This document shows positions 31,868-40,816 of a stretch of DNA of 64,000 nucleotides, in pieces. The notes beneath the pieces were generated by a model, which saw nothing but the letters and a program-made list of their open reading frames with translations, had not been told where the DNA came from and made no database searches. The translations under genes and the position numbers were made by a program. Position 1 is the stretch's first letter, and the number at the start of each line of letters is the position of its first letter. The stretch is from Alistipes sp. UBA934 (lineage in GTDB: Bacteria > Bacteroidota > Bacteroidia > Bacteroidales > Rikenellaceae): the NCBI GenBank assembly GCA_002293535.1, contig DBDK01000008.1, forward strand, positions 337,880 to 401,879, given 5' to 3'.

Positions 31868-32743
31868 ATGGGAAAGAAACTTTTTTTGATTCTGGTGGCG
31901 ATCCTACTGGCGATACCGGGGGTGAGAGCGCAATACCACGAGAGCTTTGTGGAGAACTTCGACGGAGCAGTGCTTGAAAATTTCGATGTGAATATAAGGC
32001 CCCAGGGAGACGATTTCAGATATTATTCGGGGGTTCCATCGCTGAGCGAGAAGGGGACGAGAGTGATGATCTACAGGATGGATCCGACCGACCCGGCGGG
32101 AGCGGGAAAAGGTCCTGAGATTGTCTCGAAACAACTGACCTATTACGGCACATACTCGGCGCGCCTAAGAGTGCCGGACGTGACGAAAGTACAACCGAAT
32201 CTTGGAGCGGTAGTCGGATATTTCACATACCACGTGGACGATGTGGATGGGCTGAGCGAGATAGATTTCGAATGGCTGGTGGCCGACCCGGAGATAATAT
32301 ATATCGGCACCTGGACGGGCAAACGGCCCATAGACAGGATCGGGCGGGTGATAAATCTGGCGGAAGGTGAGATCTACAACACCTCATACAGGGCCGACGG
32401 AGGAACGGACGTACCTTTCGAAGGGGTACAAAATCTACCGGAAAAGGTCGAACCGATAGAGGGCTACAACGCAGCCGAGAGGTTCTACACTTATGGGTTC
32501 GACTGGTTGCCTGACAGGCTCATCTGGTGGATCGAACATCCCGAAACGGGCGAGAAAGTGGTGCTTTGGGACTACACGGGTACTACGCCTGACTTCAGCG
32601 GAATACCGAACAACCCCACTCACTACAGGTTGAACTTTTGGCACACGAACAATTGGCCGGTACAGACAAACCCCCACTCCATCGAACCGCCGCTATATCC
32701 TTACGAGCTGGAAGTGGACTGGATGAAATATGTACCACTATGA
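31868..32743 (+). CDS. secreted GH16 family glycoside hydrolase
   Basis: 291 residues with a signal peptide (about 1-22, PGVRAQ). Beta-jelly-roll with the GH16 catalytic pattern E131-x-D133-x-E135 in LSEIDFEWL; E131 would be nucleophile and E135 acid/base. ADPEIIYIGTWTG and WLPDRLIWWIEH are consistent. GH16 enzymes act on beta-1,3/1,4-glucans, laminarin, agars or mucin O-glycans; subfamily cannot be told. I chose the ATG at 31868 just after the second promoter box rather than a TTG at 31862. Overlaps the flavin reductase gene by 4 nt. Confidence 0.87.
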   Translation: MGKKLFLILVAILLAIPGVRAQYHESFVENFDGAVLENFDVNIRPQGDDFRYYSGVPSLSEKGTRVMIYRMDPTDPAGAGKGPEIVSKQLTYYGTYSARLRVPDVTKVQPNLGAVVGYFTYHVDDVDGLSEIDFEWLVADPEIIYIGTWTGKRPIDRIGRVINLAEGEIYNTSYRADGGTDVPFEGVQNLPEKVEPIEGYNAAERFYTYGFDWLPDRLIWWIEHPETGEKVVLWDYTGTTPDFSGIPNNPTHYRLNFWHTNNWPVQTNPHSIEPPLYPYELEVDWMKYVPL

Positions 32744-33285
32744 AAGAACTCGAACTACAAAAGGCATTTACGCTGATCGAACCGGGGCCGGTGACGATGA
32801 TCAGCACGAGAGGACGCGACGGGAGGCCCAATGCAATGACACTCACCTGGATAACCGTGCTGGACTGGGGGCCGACATTTGCATTGTGCACCGGGCCGTG
32901 GAACTACAGTTACGAGGCCTTGGTGAGCGAAAAGGAGTGTGTGGTGAACATCGCCACGGCGGATATGCTGGAAACGATCCTCAAAGTGGGTACCTGCACG
33001 GGGCGAGAAGTGGATAAATTTGCGAAATTCGGGCTGACGGAAGTGAAAGGTTCGAAAGTGACGGCACCGATAATCGGCGAGTGCTGGGCGAGTGTGGAGT
33101 GCAAGGTGGTAGATCACGTGGAGAGGCACAACATCTTTGTTTTAGAGGGAGTTAAGGCCTGGCACAATCCCGATCACAAAGACAAGCGCCTGTTACACGC
33201 AATCGGAGACGGAACATTCACGGCGGACGGAGAGGTGTTCCATCGCCGAGCCGAAATGGGTGAAAAACTGCCGCCGGCCGTGTAA
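32740..33285 (+). CDS. flavin reductase family protein
   Basis: 181 residues, FMN-binding split-barrel. PGPVTMISTRGRDGRPNAMTLTWITVLDWGPTFALC is the usual FMN-site N-terminal strand pair, followed by CVVNIATADM and VGTCTGREVDKFAKFGLT. Relatives include flavin reductases and flavoredoxins; the electron partner is unknown. Start overlaps the GH16 stop (ATGA). No functional tie to GH16 is evident. Confidence 0.88.
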   Translation: MKELELQKAFTLIEPGPVTMISTRGRDGRPNAMTLTWITVLDWGPTFALCTGPWNYSYEALVSEKECVVNIATADMLETILKVGTCTGREVDKFAKFGLTEVKGSKVTAPIIGECWASVECKVVDHVERHNIFVLEGVKAWHNPDHKDKRLLHAIGDGTFTADGEVFHRRAEMGEKLPPAV

Positions 33286-33291
33286 CAACAG

Positions 33292-34407
33292 CTAAGGCAA
33301 CAACCGAAGCGTTCCCTTGAGATTGGTAAACGAGCCGTCTGGAGCGCTGATGTTGGTATAGGCCACGCCGTTGCCATAATCCTGAACGTGAACGACGTGG
33401 GTGTTGTCGCTCTCAGTCCAATAAACCATCCAAACTTGCAGAGCAACTTCGACGGGAGTATAATTAACGGTATCTGTTACCGGGCGCCCATTGGCGCGTT
33501 GAACCAGGCCTCTGAAAGTCATTGATTTTTCGTCGTGGAAAGTCAGGATAAAATCATACTCGCCACCGAAATTGACCTCGACCTGACGGGCGATGGCGGG
33601 AAACGAGTGAGCGGTCTTCCAGGGGGTTTCGCCGGTGAGAACCTTGGCTGTCATTTCGAGATTGCTCTCGCCGCCCAGATTCGGATAAAGCGCTTTCATC
33701 GATGATATTACCTCGGCGGAAGTGCGGGACTCGTCGAGAACTTTTTCGAGCGCGGTCAAATAGTTGCGTATAGATGCAATGGGATCATCGGAGGAAGAAG
33801 AGCCGAAGTGAGCCGGAATGACACGTGAGGGTTTCAGCAAGGCCATCGTGTCGAGTGCAGCGATCCATTTGGCGCGCTCCTGTTTGGTTTGTGAATCAGC
33901 AACCCAAAGATGCTCACCCTCATCGAGATAGACTCCTCCAAGAATAGTGCGGGACGAAGGGATCCAAAGAAATGCGTGCTGCTCGTCGCCACGAATCTGT
34001 CGGATCTCGATGCGCTCCCCATCTACCATAAAATGGTCGGAGGCGATGGCGGCGGGAACGATGATCTTTCTGGGAGCCTTGTCGCCGAGCTGAGGAGCCC
34101 AAATCGCAATTTTTTCGTCCTTGGTCGCGTTGATCAATGAGACCGTCTGCGGAGTGGCAAGAATCTTAGCGTCGGGAAACGCCTGCGAAATCACATCGAG
34201 TCCGAAATAATAATCGGGATCGGAGTAGCTCACAAAAATCGTAGTAAGCGGTTTGCCGGTCGAACGGATTAGCTCGACTACGGCCTGAGCGTTGTCGGCA
34301 CTGAATTGAGCATCGATGAGCGCGACCTCCGTAGGGCCCTCGACAACCACTGAAGCCACCTGAAAAATTACGGGCCAAGAGTGGAAAATATGGATGATAG
34401 TATTCAT
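33292..34407 (-). CDS. MBL-fold protein lacking metal ligands, with MoaF-like C-terminal domain
   Basis: 371 residues. The N-terminal domain has MBL architecture, but HxHxDH is replaced by Y-S-D-P-D-Y (residues 61-66), removing three histidines while keeping the aspartate; single histidines remain in GDEQHAFLWIP and PAHFGSSS. The C-terminal 90 residues (YDFILTFHDEKSMTFRG to YTNISAPDGS) resemble the MoaF-related lipocalin-like domain. No signal peptide if the ATG at 34407 is right; further upstream the frame runs into the divergent AraC promoter. Probably not a classical metallo-hydrolase; ligand or substrate unknown. Convergent with the flavin reductase gene. Confidence 0.75.
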   Translation of the reverse strand: MNTIIHIFHSWPVIFQVASVVVEGPTEVALIDAQFSADNAQAVVELIRSTGKPLTTIFVSYSDPDYYFGLDVISQAFPDAKILATPQTVSLINATKDEKIAIWAPQLGDKAPRKIIVPAAIASDHFMVDGERIEIRQIRGDEQHAFLWIPSSRTILGGVYLDEGEHLWVADSQTKQERAKWIAALDTMALLKPSRVIPAHFGSSSSDDPIASIRNYLTALEKVLDESRTSAEVISSMKALYPNLGGESNLEMTAKVLTGETPWKTAHSFPAIARQVEVNFGGEYDFILTFHDEKSMTFRGLVQRANGRPVTDTVNYTPVEVALQVWMVYWTESDNTHVVHVQDYGNGVAYTNISAPDGSFTNLKGTLRLLP

Positions 34408-34476
34408 AATCCTATGGCATTCCAAATTTCGGGCCAAATTAGCAAGCGGGGAAAAGCCCTCGACGTGATCGACAAC

Positions 34477-34484
34477 TATCTTTG
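34477..34484 (+). promoter_or_regulatory. -7 box TATCTTTG, start-proximal, for AraC regulator
   Basis: Exact TAnnTTTG, 4 nt before the ATG. The 15 nt TATCTTTGCGCTATG here are identical to those at the trpS start (50829-50843). Confidence 0.7.
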
Positions 34485-34488
34485 CGCT

Positions 34489-35376
34489 ATGAAAACAACC
34501 CAAATTTACGAGCAACGAATCGAAAAGGCGGTCGAATACATAAACCGGCATCTGGACGAAGAACTGGAACTGGAACGAATTGCAGATGTCGCCCACTTCT
34601 CACCTTACCATTTTCACAGGATCTTCCGTGCGTTCAGGGGTGAGCCTTTGGGAAGCTATATCACGAGACTGAGAGTCGAAGCGGCCGCGAAACTACTTAG
34701 ATACAGTGACCTGTCAGTTGAAAGCATAGCCTACAATGTGGGATTTGGCGTACCCTCGTCCCTCACAAAAGCGTTCCAGAGACTGTATGAGGTAACTCCG
34801 AGCGAATATCGCTCAAATAAAATAATACAAATTATGAAAACACATCAAACATCACCATCGTCGATCAAACTGAAAGCCCCCAAGATCGTGGAGCTGGAAC
34901 CGAAAACAGCGCTGTGTCTGTCGTTTACGGGCGAATACAGCAGCATAGATTTCTCAGGAGCGTTCGGGCGTCTGTGGGCGGAAGTCAAAAAGCAGGGGCT
35001 CTATAGTGCAGGAATAGAACATATCGGAGTCTATTACGACGACCCGAAAGTGACCGAACACTCGAAGCTACGCACGGACGTCTGTCTGGTGGTGCACAAA
35101 CCGGCAAAGGCAGTAGGCGACATCACAGTGAAAGAGATTGCAGGAGGACGTTACGCAGTGTTTACGCACACTGGGCCATACGACGAAGTCACATCGGTCT
35201 ATGACGCGATCTTCGGCGAATGGGTGCCGGCAAACTGCGACTGTGAAGAGTGCACCTGCGAGGGAAATTGCACCTGCGCCCTGAGGGACGAACCCGTCTT
35301 CGAGAAGTACTGCAACGACCCGACTAAAACCGCACCCGAAAAACTAAAAACCCAAATCTACTTGCCGCTCAAGTAA
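34489..35376 (+). CDS. AraC-type regulator with GyrI-like effector domain and Cys cluster
   Basis: 295 residues. Two HTH motifs at about 10-110 (ELERIADVAHFSPYHFHRIFRAF and SVESIAYNVGFGVPSSLTKAFQRLYEVTPSEYR), linker, then a GyrI-like small-molecule-binding domain (about 130-295, from APKIVELEPKTALCLSFTGEY). A loop of this domain contains six cysteines: C250, C252, C255, C257, C261, C263 (C-x-C-x2-C-x-C-x3-C-x-C), a pattern suited to binding soft metals or an Fe-S cluster and not usual for the family. ATG chosen at 34489 right after the promoter box. It may regulate the divergent MBL/MoaF gene. Confidence 0.88.
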   Translation: MKTTQIYEQRIEKAVEYINRHLDEELELERIADVAHFSPYHFHRIFRAFRGEPLGSYITRLRVEAAAKLLRYSDLSVESIAYNVGFGVPSSLTKAFQRLYEVTPSEYRSNKIIQIMKTHQTSPSSIKLKAPKIVELEPKTALCLSFTGEYSSIDFSGAFGRLWAEVKKQGLYSAGIEHIGVYYDDPKVTEHSKLRTDVCLVVHKPAKAVGDITVKEIAGGRYAVFTHTGPYDEVTSVYDAIFGEWVPANCDCEECTCEGNCTCALRDEPVFEKYCNDPTKTAPEKLKTQIYLPLK

Positions 35377-36659
35377 ATCTTTTCAGGACCGGGAACGGCC
35401 TCATAGAGCACGAAAGCGCCCTTGTCCGAATGATGGACGGGGGCGCTTTTTGTGACCTTGCCCTGCTTAACGATAACCTCTTTCCAAGCGGGATCGACCG
35501 AGGTTTTGAGCGTGAGAGGAAGATCGAAAAGGGTCTTATCTAACGGGTGATCGACGCTGACGACGATCTTGCGACCCTTCTTTGCAGAGGTCACAGTGGC
35601 GCTCATACGCTCCTTAATATACCGGGCAGCATCACCGAAAGTGGCAACCCAAAGCTCGTCCTTAGAAGCAATATGGGAGAAGTGGGCCTCGACATCGGAA
35701 GTAGTCAGCGGTTCCCAGCCGATACCGTCGATGCCGTGGATAACAGTAACCAACCACATATTCTGCTGCTCGGCCGCGGTATCGACCCAACCGTTCATCT
35801 CGTCCAGAGAGGTGCGCGAAACTATGCCGCGCTGCCACTGGACATACTCGTGCTCGGGAGCGATGGGAGAAAGGCGGGAAGAGCGGTGAAGCTCAAGCAT
35901 ATAAGGCAAGTCCATACGATTACGAGAGACAGGATAGACCTTCATCATATAACCTACGGCTCGGTCGTCATTGGTGCCATAGGGCATCTCGGTCGAGATA
36001 GTCGAACGAACACCCAACTGAGAGAGAATCTCCTCGCGGGACTTTTCGAGCTCATAGACAAGATTAGCCTCGTCGAGCGCCGCCATAAACGGATGAGTGA
36101 CCATATGGCTGGCGAACTCGTGACCCTCGGCGGTGAGGCGACGGGCGTCGTCCCAAGTGAGAGCGCCAACAGTGGTGGGATCGGCAGGTCGGGTGGGCTG
36201 AGATTCGATCTCGCCAGCGCGAACCTTCGCATAGAAGTCATCGAGAATCTGGAAAGCGGCATCCATTCTACCAGCGTCGATCTGACCTCCAGCACGCGAG
36301 AAATAGTCGTCGGCGCCCTTAACGGGAACGAACCTTGCGGCAGAGGCCCGCTCGAAGATGTTACCGATGTCGGTTGGCGTACTCTCGGTTTCGGCAATGA
36401 TCTGCTCGATGGAGCGGCCGATGAAAATGGGCTGGTGGGTGGAACCGGGAATGGCACTCGTGTTGATGAAGAACGTACCAGGCAGCCCCAGGCGGTTCAT
36501 AATTGGAACTGCAACGCGGAATTGATTGATAGAGCCGTCGTCATAAGTGATGGAAACGGCACCGCGTTTGTCATCGGGCCAACGGGTGATCTCGGTCTGC
36601 TGGGCGTGGATGGCAATAGTGGCGATGCACGCGAAAATGAGGAAAAAGGTCTTTTTCAT
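35358..36659 (-). CDS. secreted polysaccharide deacetylase (CE4-like)
   Basis: 433 residues, signal peptide 1-19 (AIHAQ). NodB-type domain: motif 1 TYDDG (D40, D41), motif 2 ASHMVTHPF (H-x3-H metal ligands), plus a late MPYGTNDDRAVGY, WLVTVIHGID motif. It would remove N- or O-acetyl groups from glycans such as peptidoglycan, chitin or xylan; substrate unknown. A C-terminal beta domain (about 340-433) has no assigned role. Its stop overlaps the convergent AraC gene by 19 nt; it ends the six-gene minus-strand operon. Confidence 0.85.
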   Translation of the reverse strand: MKKTFFLIFACIATIAIHAQQTEITRWPDDKRGAVSITYDDGSINQFRVAVPIMNRLGLPGTFFINTSAIPGSTHQPIFIGRSIEQIIAETESTPTDIGNIFERASAARFVPVKGADDYFSRAGGQIDAGRMDAAFQILDDFYAKVRAGEIESQPTRPADPTTVGALTWDDARRLTAEGHEFASHMVTHPFMAALDEANLVYELEKSREEILSQLGVRSTISTEMPYGTNDDRAVGYMMKVYPVSRNRMDLPYMLELHRSSRLSPIAPEHEYVQWQRGIVSRTSLDEMNGWVDTAAEQQNMWLVTVIHGIDGIGWEPLTTSDVEAHFSHIASKDELWVATFGDAARYIKERMSATVTSAKKGRKIVVSVDHPLDKTLFDLPLTLKTSVDPAWKEVIVKQGKVTKSAPVHHSDKGAFVLYEAVPGPEKIYLSGK

Positions 36660-37867
36660 AGTTTTTGGGTTATAGCATCTGCAATTTCTACGACGGAGTC
36701 GCTCTTTTCGGGCGAAAAGCCCTGTTTAATTTCGAGAGGCGGGGCGACAAGTGGCCAACCCATACGCTCGGAAAACTCGGTGAGGCGCTTAACGGCCACC
36801 CCGGCCCAAGTGAACCCGCCGAAGCAGGCGAACGTACGAGAAGGAATGACGCGAAGTTCGAGATCATCGACAAGCGCCTGAACCTCAGGATAGAGGTGCA
36901 TATTATAAGTGGGACTACCGATGACCAGAGCGCTGTAACGGAAAATGTCGCGAATGACGAACGAATGGTGGGACGAAGAGAGGTTGTGAACGACGATCTT
37001 CTGAACCCCGCGGGCAGCAAGTTCGCGCGCAAGGCGTTCGGCGGTCTGCTCGGTGTTGCCATACATACTGCCGTAAGCGATGACAACTCCCTTTTCGAGA
37101 GGCTCATAGCGGCTAAGGCGATCATAGAGGTCGAGCACTTTGGGGAAATCTTTCTCAGTCCAAACGGGGCCGTGAGTGGGGCAAACGGTCTTCAGAGGGA
37201 GCAATGGCTTCAGTTTTTCGAGTGCCTTTTGAACCGGGCCACCATACTTACCGACGATGTTGGAGTAGTAGCGAACCATCTCATCCCAAAATCGCGAAGT
37301 GTCGAGCTGGGTGTCGATAATGCCGCCGTCAAGCGCGCCGAAAGTACCGAATGCATCGCCGGAAAATACCAGCTTCTCGCACGGGCAATAGGTAACCATA
37401 GTTTCGGGCCAATGAACCATCGGGATGAGGAAGAATTGGAACTCGCGACGGCCGAGGCGCAGTATGTCACCATCGCCGACGGTGAGGATGTCAGTCTTAG
37501 TCGGAGCGTTTTCGCCGATACCGTAGAAGCCCTCGACCATCTGGAGAGTTTTGGCGTTACCGACAATTGTTATGTCGGGATAAGCCTGCCGGATGGCGTG
37601 GATCGAAGCCGAGTGATCGGGCTCCATATGATTGATGATAAGGTAATCTACGGGACGGTCGCCGATCACGGCACGGATGTTTTCGAGCAGGCGGCCGGTG
37701 AAAGAAGCGTCGATGGTGTCGATAAGCGCAACTTTCTCGTCATCAACAAGATAGGCATTATAAGAGACACCATAAGGCAGCGGCCAAAGTCCCTCGAAGC
37801 GATGCTTTGTGCGGTCGTTGGTGCCGACGTAATGGATGCCGTGGGCGATTTCAGTGACAGGTTTCAT
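36656..37867 (-). CDS. flavodiiron protein (FprA-type A flavoprotein)
   Basis: A 403-residue oxygen and/or NO reductase of anaerobes. Diiron MBL domain with NHMEPDHSASI (H-x-E-x-D-H), VHWPETMVTY and FSGDAFGTFGALDGG, then TVCPTHGPVW; C-terminal flavodoxin domain (about 255-403) starting VVIAYGSMYGNTEQTAERLA. It detoxifies O2 with electrons from rubredoxin or NADH systems. ATGA overlap with the deacetylase gene and 2 nt gap to the GH5 fusion. It fits an oxygen-sensitive host. Confidence 0.94.
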   Translation of the reverse strand: MKPVTEIAHGIHYVGTNDRTKHRFEGLWPLPYGVSYNAYLVDDEKVALIDTIDASFTGRLLENIRAVIGDRPVDYLIINHMEPDHSASIHAIRQAYPDITIVGNAKTLQMVEGFYGIGENAPTKTDILTVGDGDILRLGRREFQFFLIPMVHWPETMVTYCPCEKLVFSGDAFGTFGALDGGIIDTQLDTSRFWDEMVRYYSNIVGKYGGPVQKALEKLKPLLPLKTVCPTHGPVWTEKDFPKVLDLYDRLSRYEPLEKGVVIAYGSMYGNTEQTAERLARELAARGVQKIVVHNLSSSHHSFVIRDIFRYSALVIGSPTYNMHLYPEVQALVDDLELRVIPSRTFACFGGFTWAGVAVKRLTEFSERMGWPLVAPPLEIKQGFSPEKSDSVVEIADAITQKL

Positions 37868-37869
37868 AG

Positions 37870-39450
37870 CTATTCGAGCGGACGGACGCGCATTTGAGTG
37901 GGAGTGTCGGCGATCAGGACGGCAAGTTTTTCGAGATCGGTTTTATGGTCGGTACCGCCATAGTGATAAGGGTAGAAAATCTTCGGGCGGATGGCCTTAA
38001 CGGCAAGGGCTGCCTGCTCCTCGGTCATCGTATAGGGAAGATTGACGGGCAGGAACGCAACGTCGATATCGCGAAGAGCCAACATTTCGGGAGTGGGTTC
38101 GGAGTCGCCGGCAACGTAAATGCGAGTGCCCCCAAGCGTGAGGATATAACCGTTATGAAGAGCAGCCCTGGGATGGAAATTGAGTTTTTCGGGCGAAGTG
38201 TTGTAAGCGGCAAGAGCCTCTACGGACGCGCCTCTGGAAATTTCGCGTGTTTCGCCGTGGGCCATTGTCTTGTCGGTAATAACCACGGTAGACGGTTTGG
38301 AGAGAGCCTCGATGGCAGCAGGATCGAAGTGATCGCCGTGATCGTGGGTAATGAGGATCAAATCGGCCTTGGGAAGCGACGCCCAGTTGGCATACGGAGC
38401 TACGGGATCGACGTAAATAGTCTGACCGGAATGCTGGAAGCCGATGCTACCGTGGCCATAAAAGTTGAGGCGCAACTCGCTACCGTCGGCAGCGGTGATG
38501 ATGTCGGAAGTTTTCATATTCTCAAGAGTATGTTTTATCAATCTACCCCACTCCTTCAGATCGGCATCGCGCCAACCACCCGTGGCGGGAACTTCTGGCG
38601 TGGCGATCATAGAGCAACTCTCGTCCTTTTCGGAGAGGCTCCAGGCGAGCCAACTGAGGTCGTTGTCGGCCATAAGTTTAACCCACGCATCCCAAGATTC
38701 GTAATCGAGAGGGCCGTTACCGGTCGCCTCCATACCCCCGCACTCGGAAAGGAAAACGGGAAGTCCGGAATCGACGGCGGCCTGAGTGCGAGCGCGAAGT
38801 TCGTCCTTATGAGTGCCGGCATAGAAGTGCATAGTGTACATAATATTGTCGTACCCCGTGAGCGGATCGGCGGCGGCAAGATGGATGTCCTGATCCCAAT
38901 GGGGAGAGCCTACCAGAATAATGTTGTCCGGATCGATGGCACGGATAGCCTCGATAACGGTACGGGAATACGACTTGACATCCCTCCAAGAGTCATTGAC
39001 CGGCTCGTTGAAGATCTCGTAAATCACATTGGGATGATGGCCCCAGGTTCGAGCGGCGCGAGTGAAAAACTCTACGGCCTCGTCGGTGGCGATGGCGTGG
39101 CTGTGCCAGTCGATGATCACATAAGCGTTATTCTTAATTGCGCCCTCGACAACGCCGGTGAGACACTGCCAAGCCTCGTCGGGCCGGGCGATATAGCCGT
39201 TACGAGAGTGAACGCCGATAGCGGCCCTCACGACATCCGCACCCCAAACATCGACCACCTCGGCCACAGCATCGGGATTATACCAACGTGGCCAGGATGA
39301 GTGCCAGCCCATACTTACGCCGTGAAGCGCGACGGTCTTGCCACTCTGGTTCGTCAGTTTCGTGCCCTCGACCTTGAGTGCTTCAGGGGAAGAGGCAAAA
39401 GCGGAAGTGGACGCTGCCAGCAAGACAAAGAGTGTAAAGATTTTTTTCAT
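37870..39450 (-). CDS. secreted GH5 glycosidase fused to an MBL-fold hydrolase
   Basis: 526 residues. Signal peptide 1-20. GH5 TIM barrel (about 25-310): LTNQSGKTVALHGVSMGWH, VIIDWHSH, acid/base E149 in YEIFNEPV, HFY, nucleophile E236 in FLSECGG, W267-S271 at the end. After residue 311 an UlaG-like MBL domain begins: LNFYGHGSIGF, IYVDPV, ITHDHGDHFD (H369, H371, D373, H374), VAGDS, YPYHYGGT. The reading frame is continuous with no start-like gap except M312. I do not know this architecture. Expected substrate: beta-glucans or mannans for GH5; MBL partner unknown. ATG chosen over an adjacent GTG. Confidence 0.85.
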   Translation of the reverse strand: MKKIFTLFVLLAASTSAFASSPEALKVEGTKLTNQSGKTVALHGVSMGWHSSWPRWYNPDAVAEVVDVWGADVVRAAIGVHSRNGYIARPDEAWQCLTGVVEGAIKNNAYVIIDWHSHAIATDEAVEFFTRAARTWGHHPNVIYEIFNEPVNDSWRDVKSYSRTVIEAIRAIDPDNIILVGSPHWDQDIHLAAADPLTGYDNIMYTMHFYAGTHKDELRARTQAAVDSGLPVFLSECGGMEATGNGPLDYESWDAWVKLMADNDLSWLAWSLSEKDESCSMIATPEVPATGGWRDADLKEWGRLIKHTLENMKTSDIITAADGSELRLNFYGHGSIGFQHSGQTIYVDPVAPYANWASLPKADLILITHDHGDHFDPAAIEALSKPSTVVITDKTMAHGETREISRGASVEALAAYNTSPEKLNFHPRAALHNGYILTLGGTRIYVAGDSEPTPEMLALRDIDVAFLPVNLPYTMTEEQAALAVKAIRPKIFYPYHYGGTDHKTDLEKLAVLIADTPTQMRVRPLE

Positions 39451-39944
39451 CACTTAAAATATTTCCATTTAAACACGATAAGGTATGCCACACCGAGGGA
39501 GATGTAAGAATCGGCAACATTAAAAACAGGAGGGAAAAACGACAGAGAGAACATATCGACAACACGACCATAAAGGAACGGAGCATAACCCCAGATGACG
39601 CCATAGAATGCGCTGTCGATGATGTTACCGAGTGCGCCGGCGAGAACCATAGAAACGCCGACAAGGACACCGATCGGAGCCTGCTTTTTGTACAAATAGT
39701 TGATATACCAACCGATGGCGGCTACGGCGATGATTCGGAAAAGGCTGAGGATGAGTTTGCCATAAGTGCCGCCAAGCGACATACCGAATGCAGCACCCTC
39801 GTTCTCGATGAAATGTATCTGGAACCAGTTACCGAAAACAGGAATAGACTCGCCAAGGGACATATTGCACTTGACAAGGAACTTGACGGCCTGATCGAGA
39901 GCAAGAAGGCCGATAATCAAAAGGGTTATGTATTTTCTTTTCAT
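39450..39944 (-). CDS. lspA: signal peptidase II (lipoprotein)
   Basis: 164 residues, four membrane spans. Catalytic aspartates in NIIDSAFYG and FNVADSYISLG; NEGAAFGMS and GALGNIIDS are conserved boxes. It cleaves prolipoprotein signal peptides after lipidation. Several lipoproteins occur in this window. Stop overlaps the GH5 start (TGATG), start overlaps the isomerase stop; it is inside the long operon. Confidence 0.96.
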   Translation of the reverse strand: MKRKYITLLIIGLLALDQAVKFLVKCNMSLGESIPVFGNWFQIHFIENEGAAFGMSLGGTYGKLILSLFRIIAVAAIGWYINYLYKKQAPIGVLVGVSMVLAGALGNIIDSAFYGVIWGYAPFLYGRVVDMFSLSFFPPVFNVADSYISLGVAYLIVFKWKYFK

Positions 39945-40816
39945 AGTGCAGCGCGAACTTTTTTATACATTGCCGCCGTGCGCTCGTGCTCGGTGCCGGC
40001 CCCAAGGATCTCTATGGGGGTGAAGCCGCGGTAACCGTGGCTTTTTATGATGTTCATAAGGCGTGGAATGTCTACGGGAGTCTCTGTACCGTGGATGAAA
40101 ACATTCTCCTTGATCTGCCAGGTGATCGCCAAGTGGATAGTCCGTTCGATCTGTTCGTAAGGATCGGCGGTGCGGTAACACCCAACATCGAGCATCAAGC
40201 CGACGTTGGAAGAGGTGAGCATAGAGAAAATTTTGAGCACATCGTCGGCAGTCTTCAGGAAGTCGTCGTGGTTCTGGAGAGCGACAACAACCCCGTAATC
40301 CTTAGCGAATTCGGCACACTCATCGACAGCAGCAGCAAGCCAAACGGCAACCTCGTCCCAGGTGTAACCATCGGGAATCTTAGGTCCGGCGAAGACCCGA
40401 ATAGTGGAAGCGCCCAGTTTGGAAGCGACAACGATCCAGTCTTTTACCAATTGGATTTCCTTGGCGCGGGCGGCAGGGTCGGCAAGGGTGAAGTCGTTAC
40501 GAACGCCGGTGCCGCAAATGGTCATACCTTGATGGAACGCGTGGTTCTTGACAGAAAAAATATATTCGTCCGAAGGAATAGCAGGATAACCGGGGAAATA
40601 ATAACCGGTAATGTCCACCCCGTCGAAACCCTGCTCGGAAGCAAAGTCGATGACAGAATGGATAGTCTCGGTGCCCTGAGTGAGGGGGGTGTTGAACGAA
40701 TAATAATTAAGGCCAATCTTGATGCGGGGCGAAGAGTGGAGATTGCCACGGGTCTGAGTCTGAGCCGAAACTGTGGTCGCCGCGAAGGCGAGAAAAAGGA
40801 TCAGGATACGTTTCAT
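39941..40816 (-). CDS. secreted sugar phosphate isomerase/epimerase-like TIM barrel
   Basis: 291 residues with a signal peptide (about 1-18, TTVSAQ), so exported. AP-endonuclease-2-like xylose-isomerase barrel: IKIGLNYYSFN, GFDGVDITGYYFPGYP, GASTIRVFAG, VVALQNHDDFLKT (metal-ligand region), MLDVGCYR, GYRGFTPIEI. Such exported proteins are common in Bacteroidetes polysaccharide metabolism, with unassigned substrate. The ATG at 40816 overlaps the rlmN stop; its own promoter box lies 5 nt upstream, inside rlmN. Confidence 0.82.
   Translation of the reverse strand: MKRILILFLAFAATTVSAQTQTRGNLHSSPRIKIGLNYYSFNTPLTQGTETIHSVIDFASEQGFDGVDITGYYFPGYPAIPSDEYIFSVKNHAFHQGMTICGTGVRNDFTLADPAARAKEIQLVKDWIVVASKLGASTIRVFAGPKIPDGYTWDEVAVWLAAAVDECAEFAKDYGVVVALQNHDDFLKTADDVLKIFSMLTSSNVGLMLDVGCYRTADPYEQIERTIHLAITWQIKENVFIHGTETPVDIPRLMNIIKSHGYRGFTPIEILGAGTEHERTAAMYKKVRAAL

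Noticed and set aside
36665..39300. Two long plus-strand frames opposite the flavodiiron and GH5-MBL genes
   Set aside because: Both are antisense to genes with intact catalytic motifs; no promoter box, no family features.
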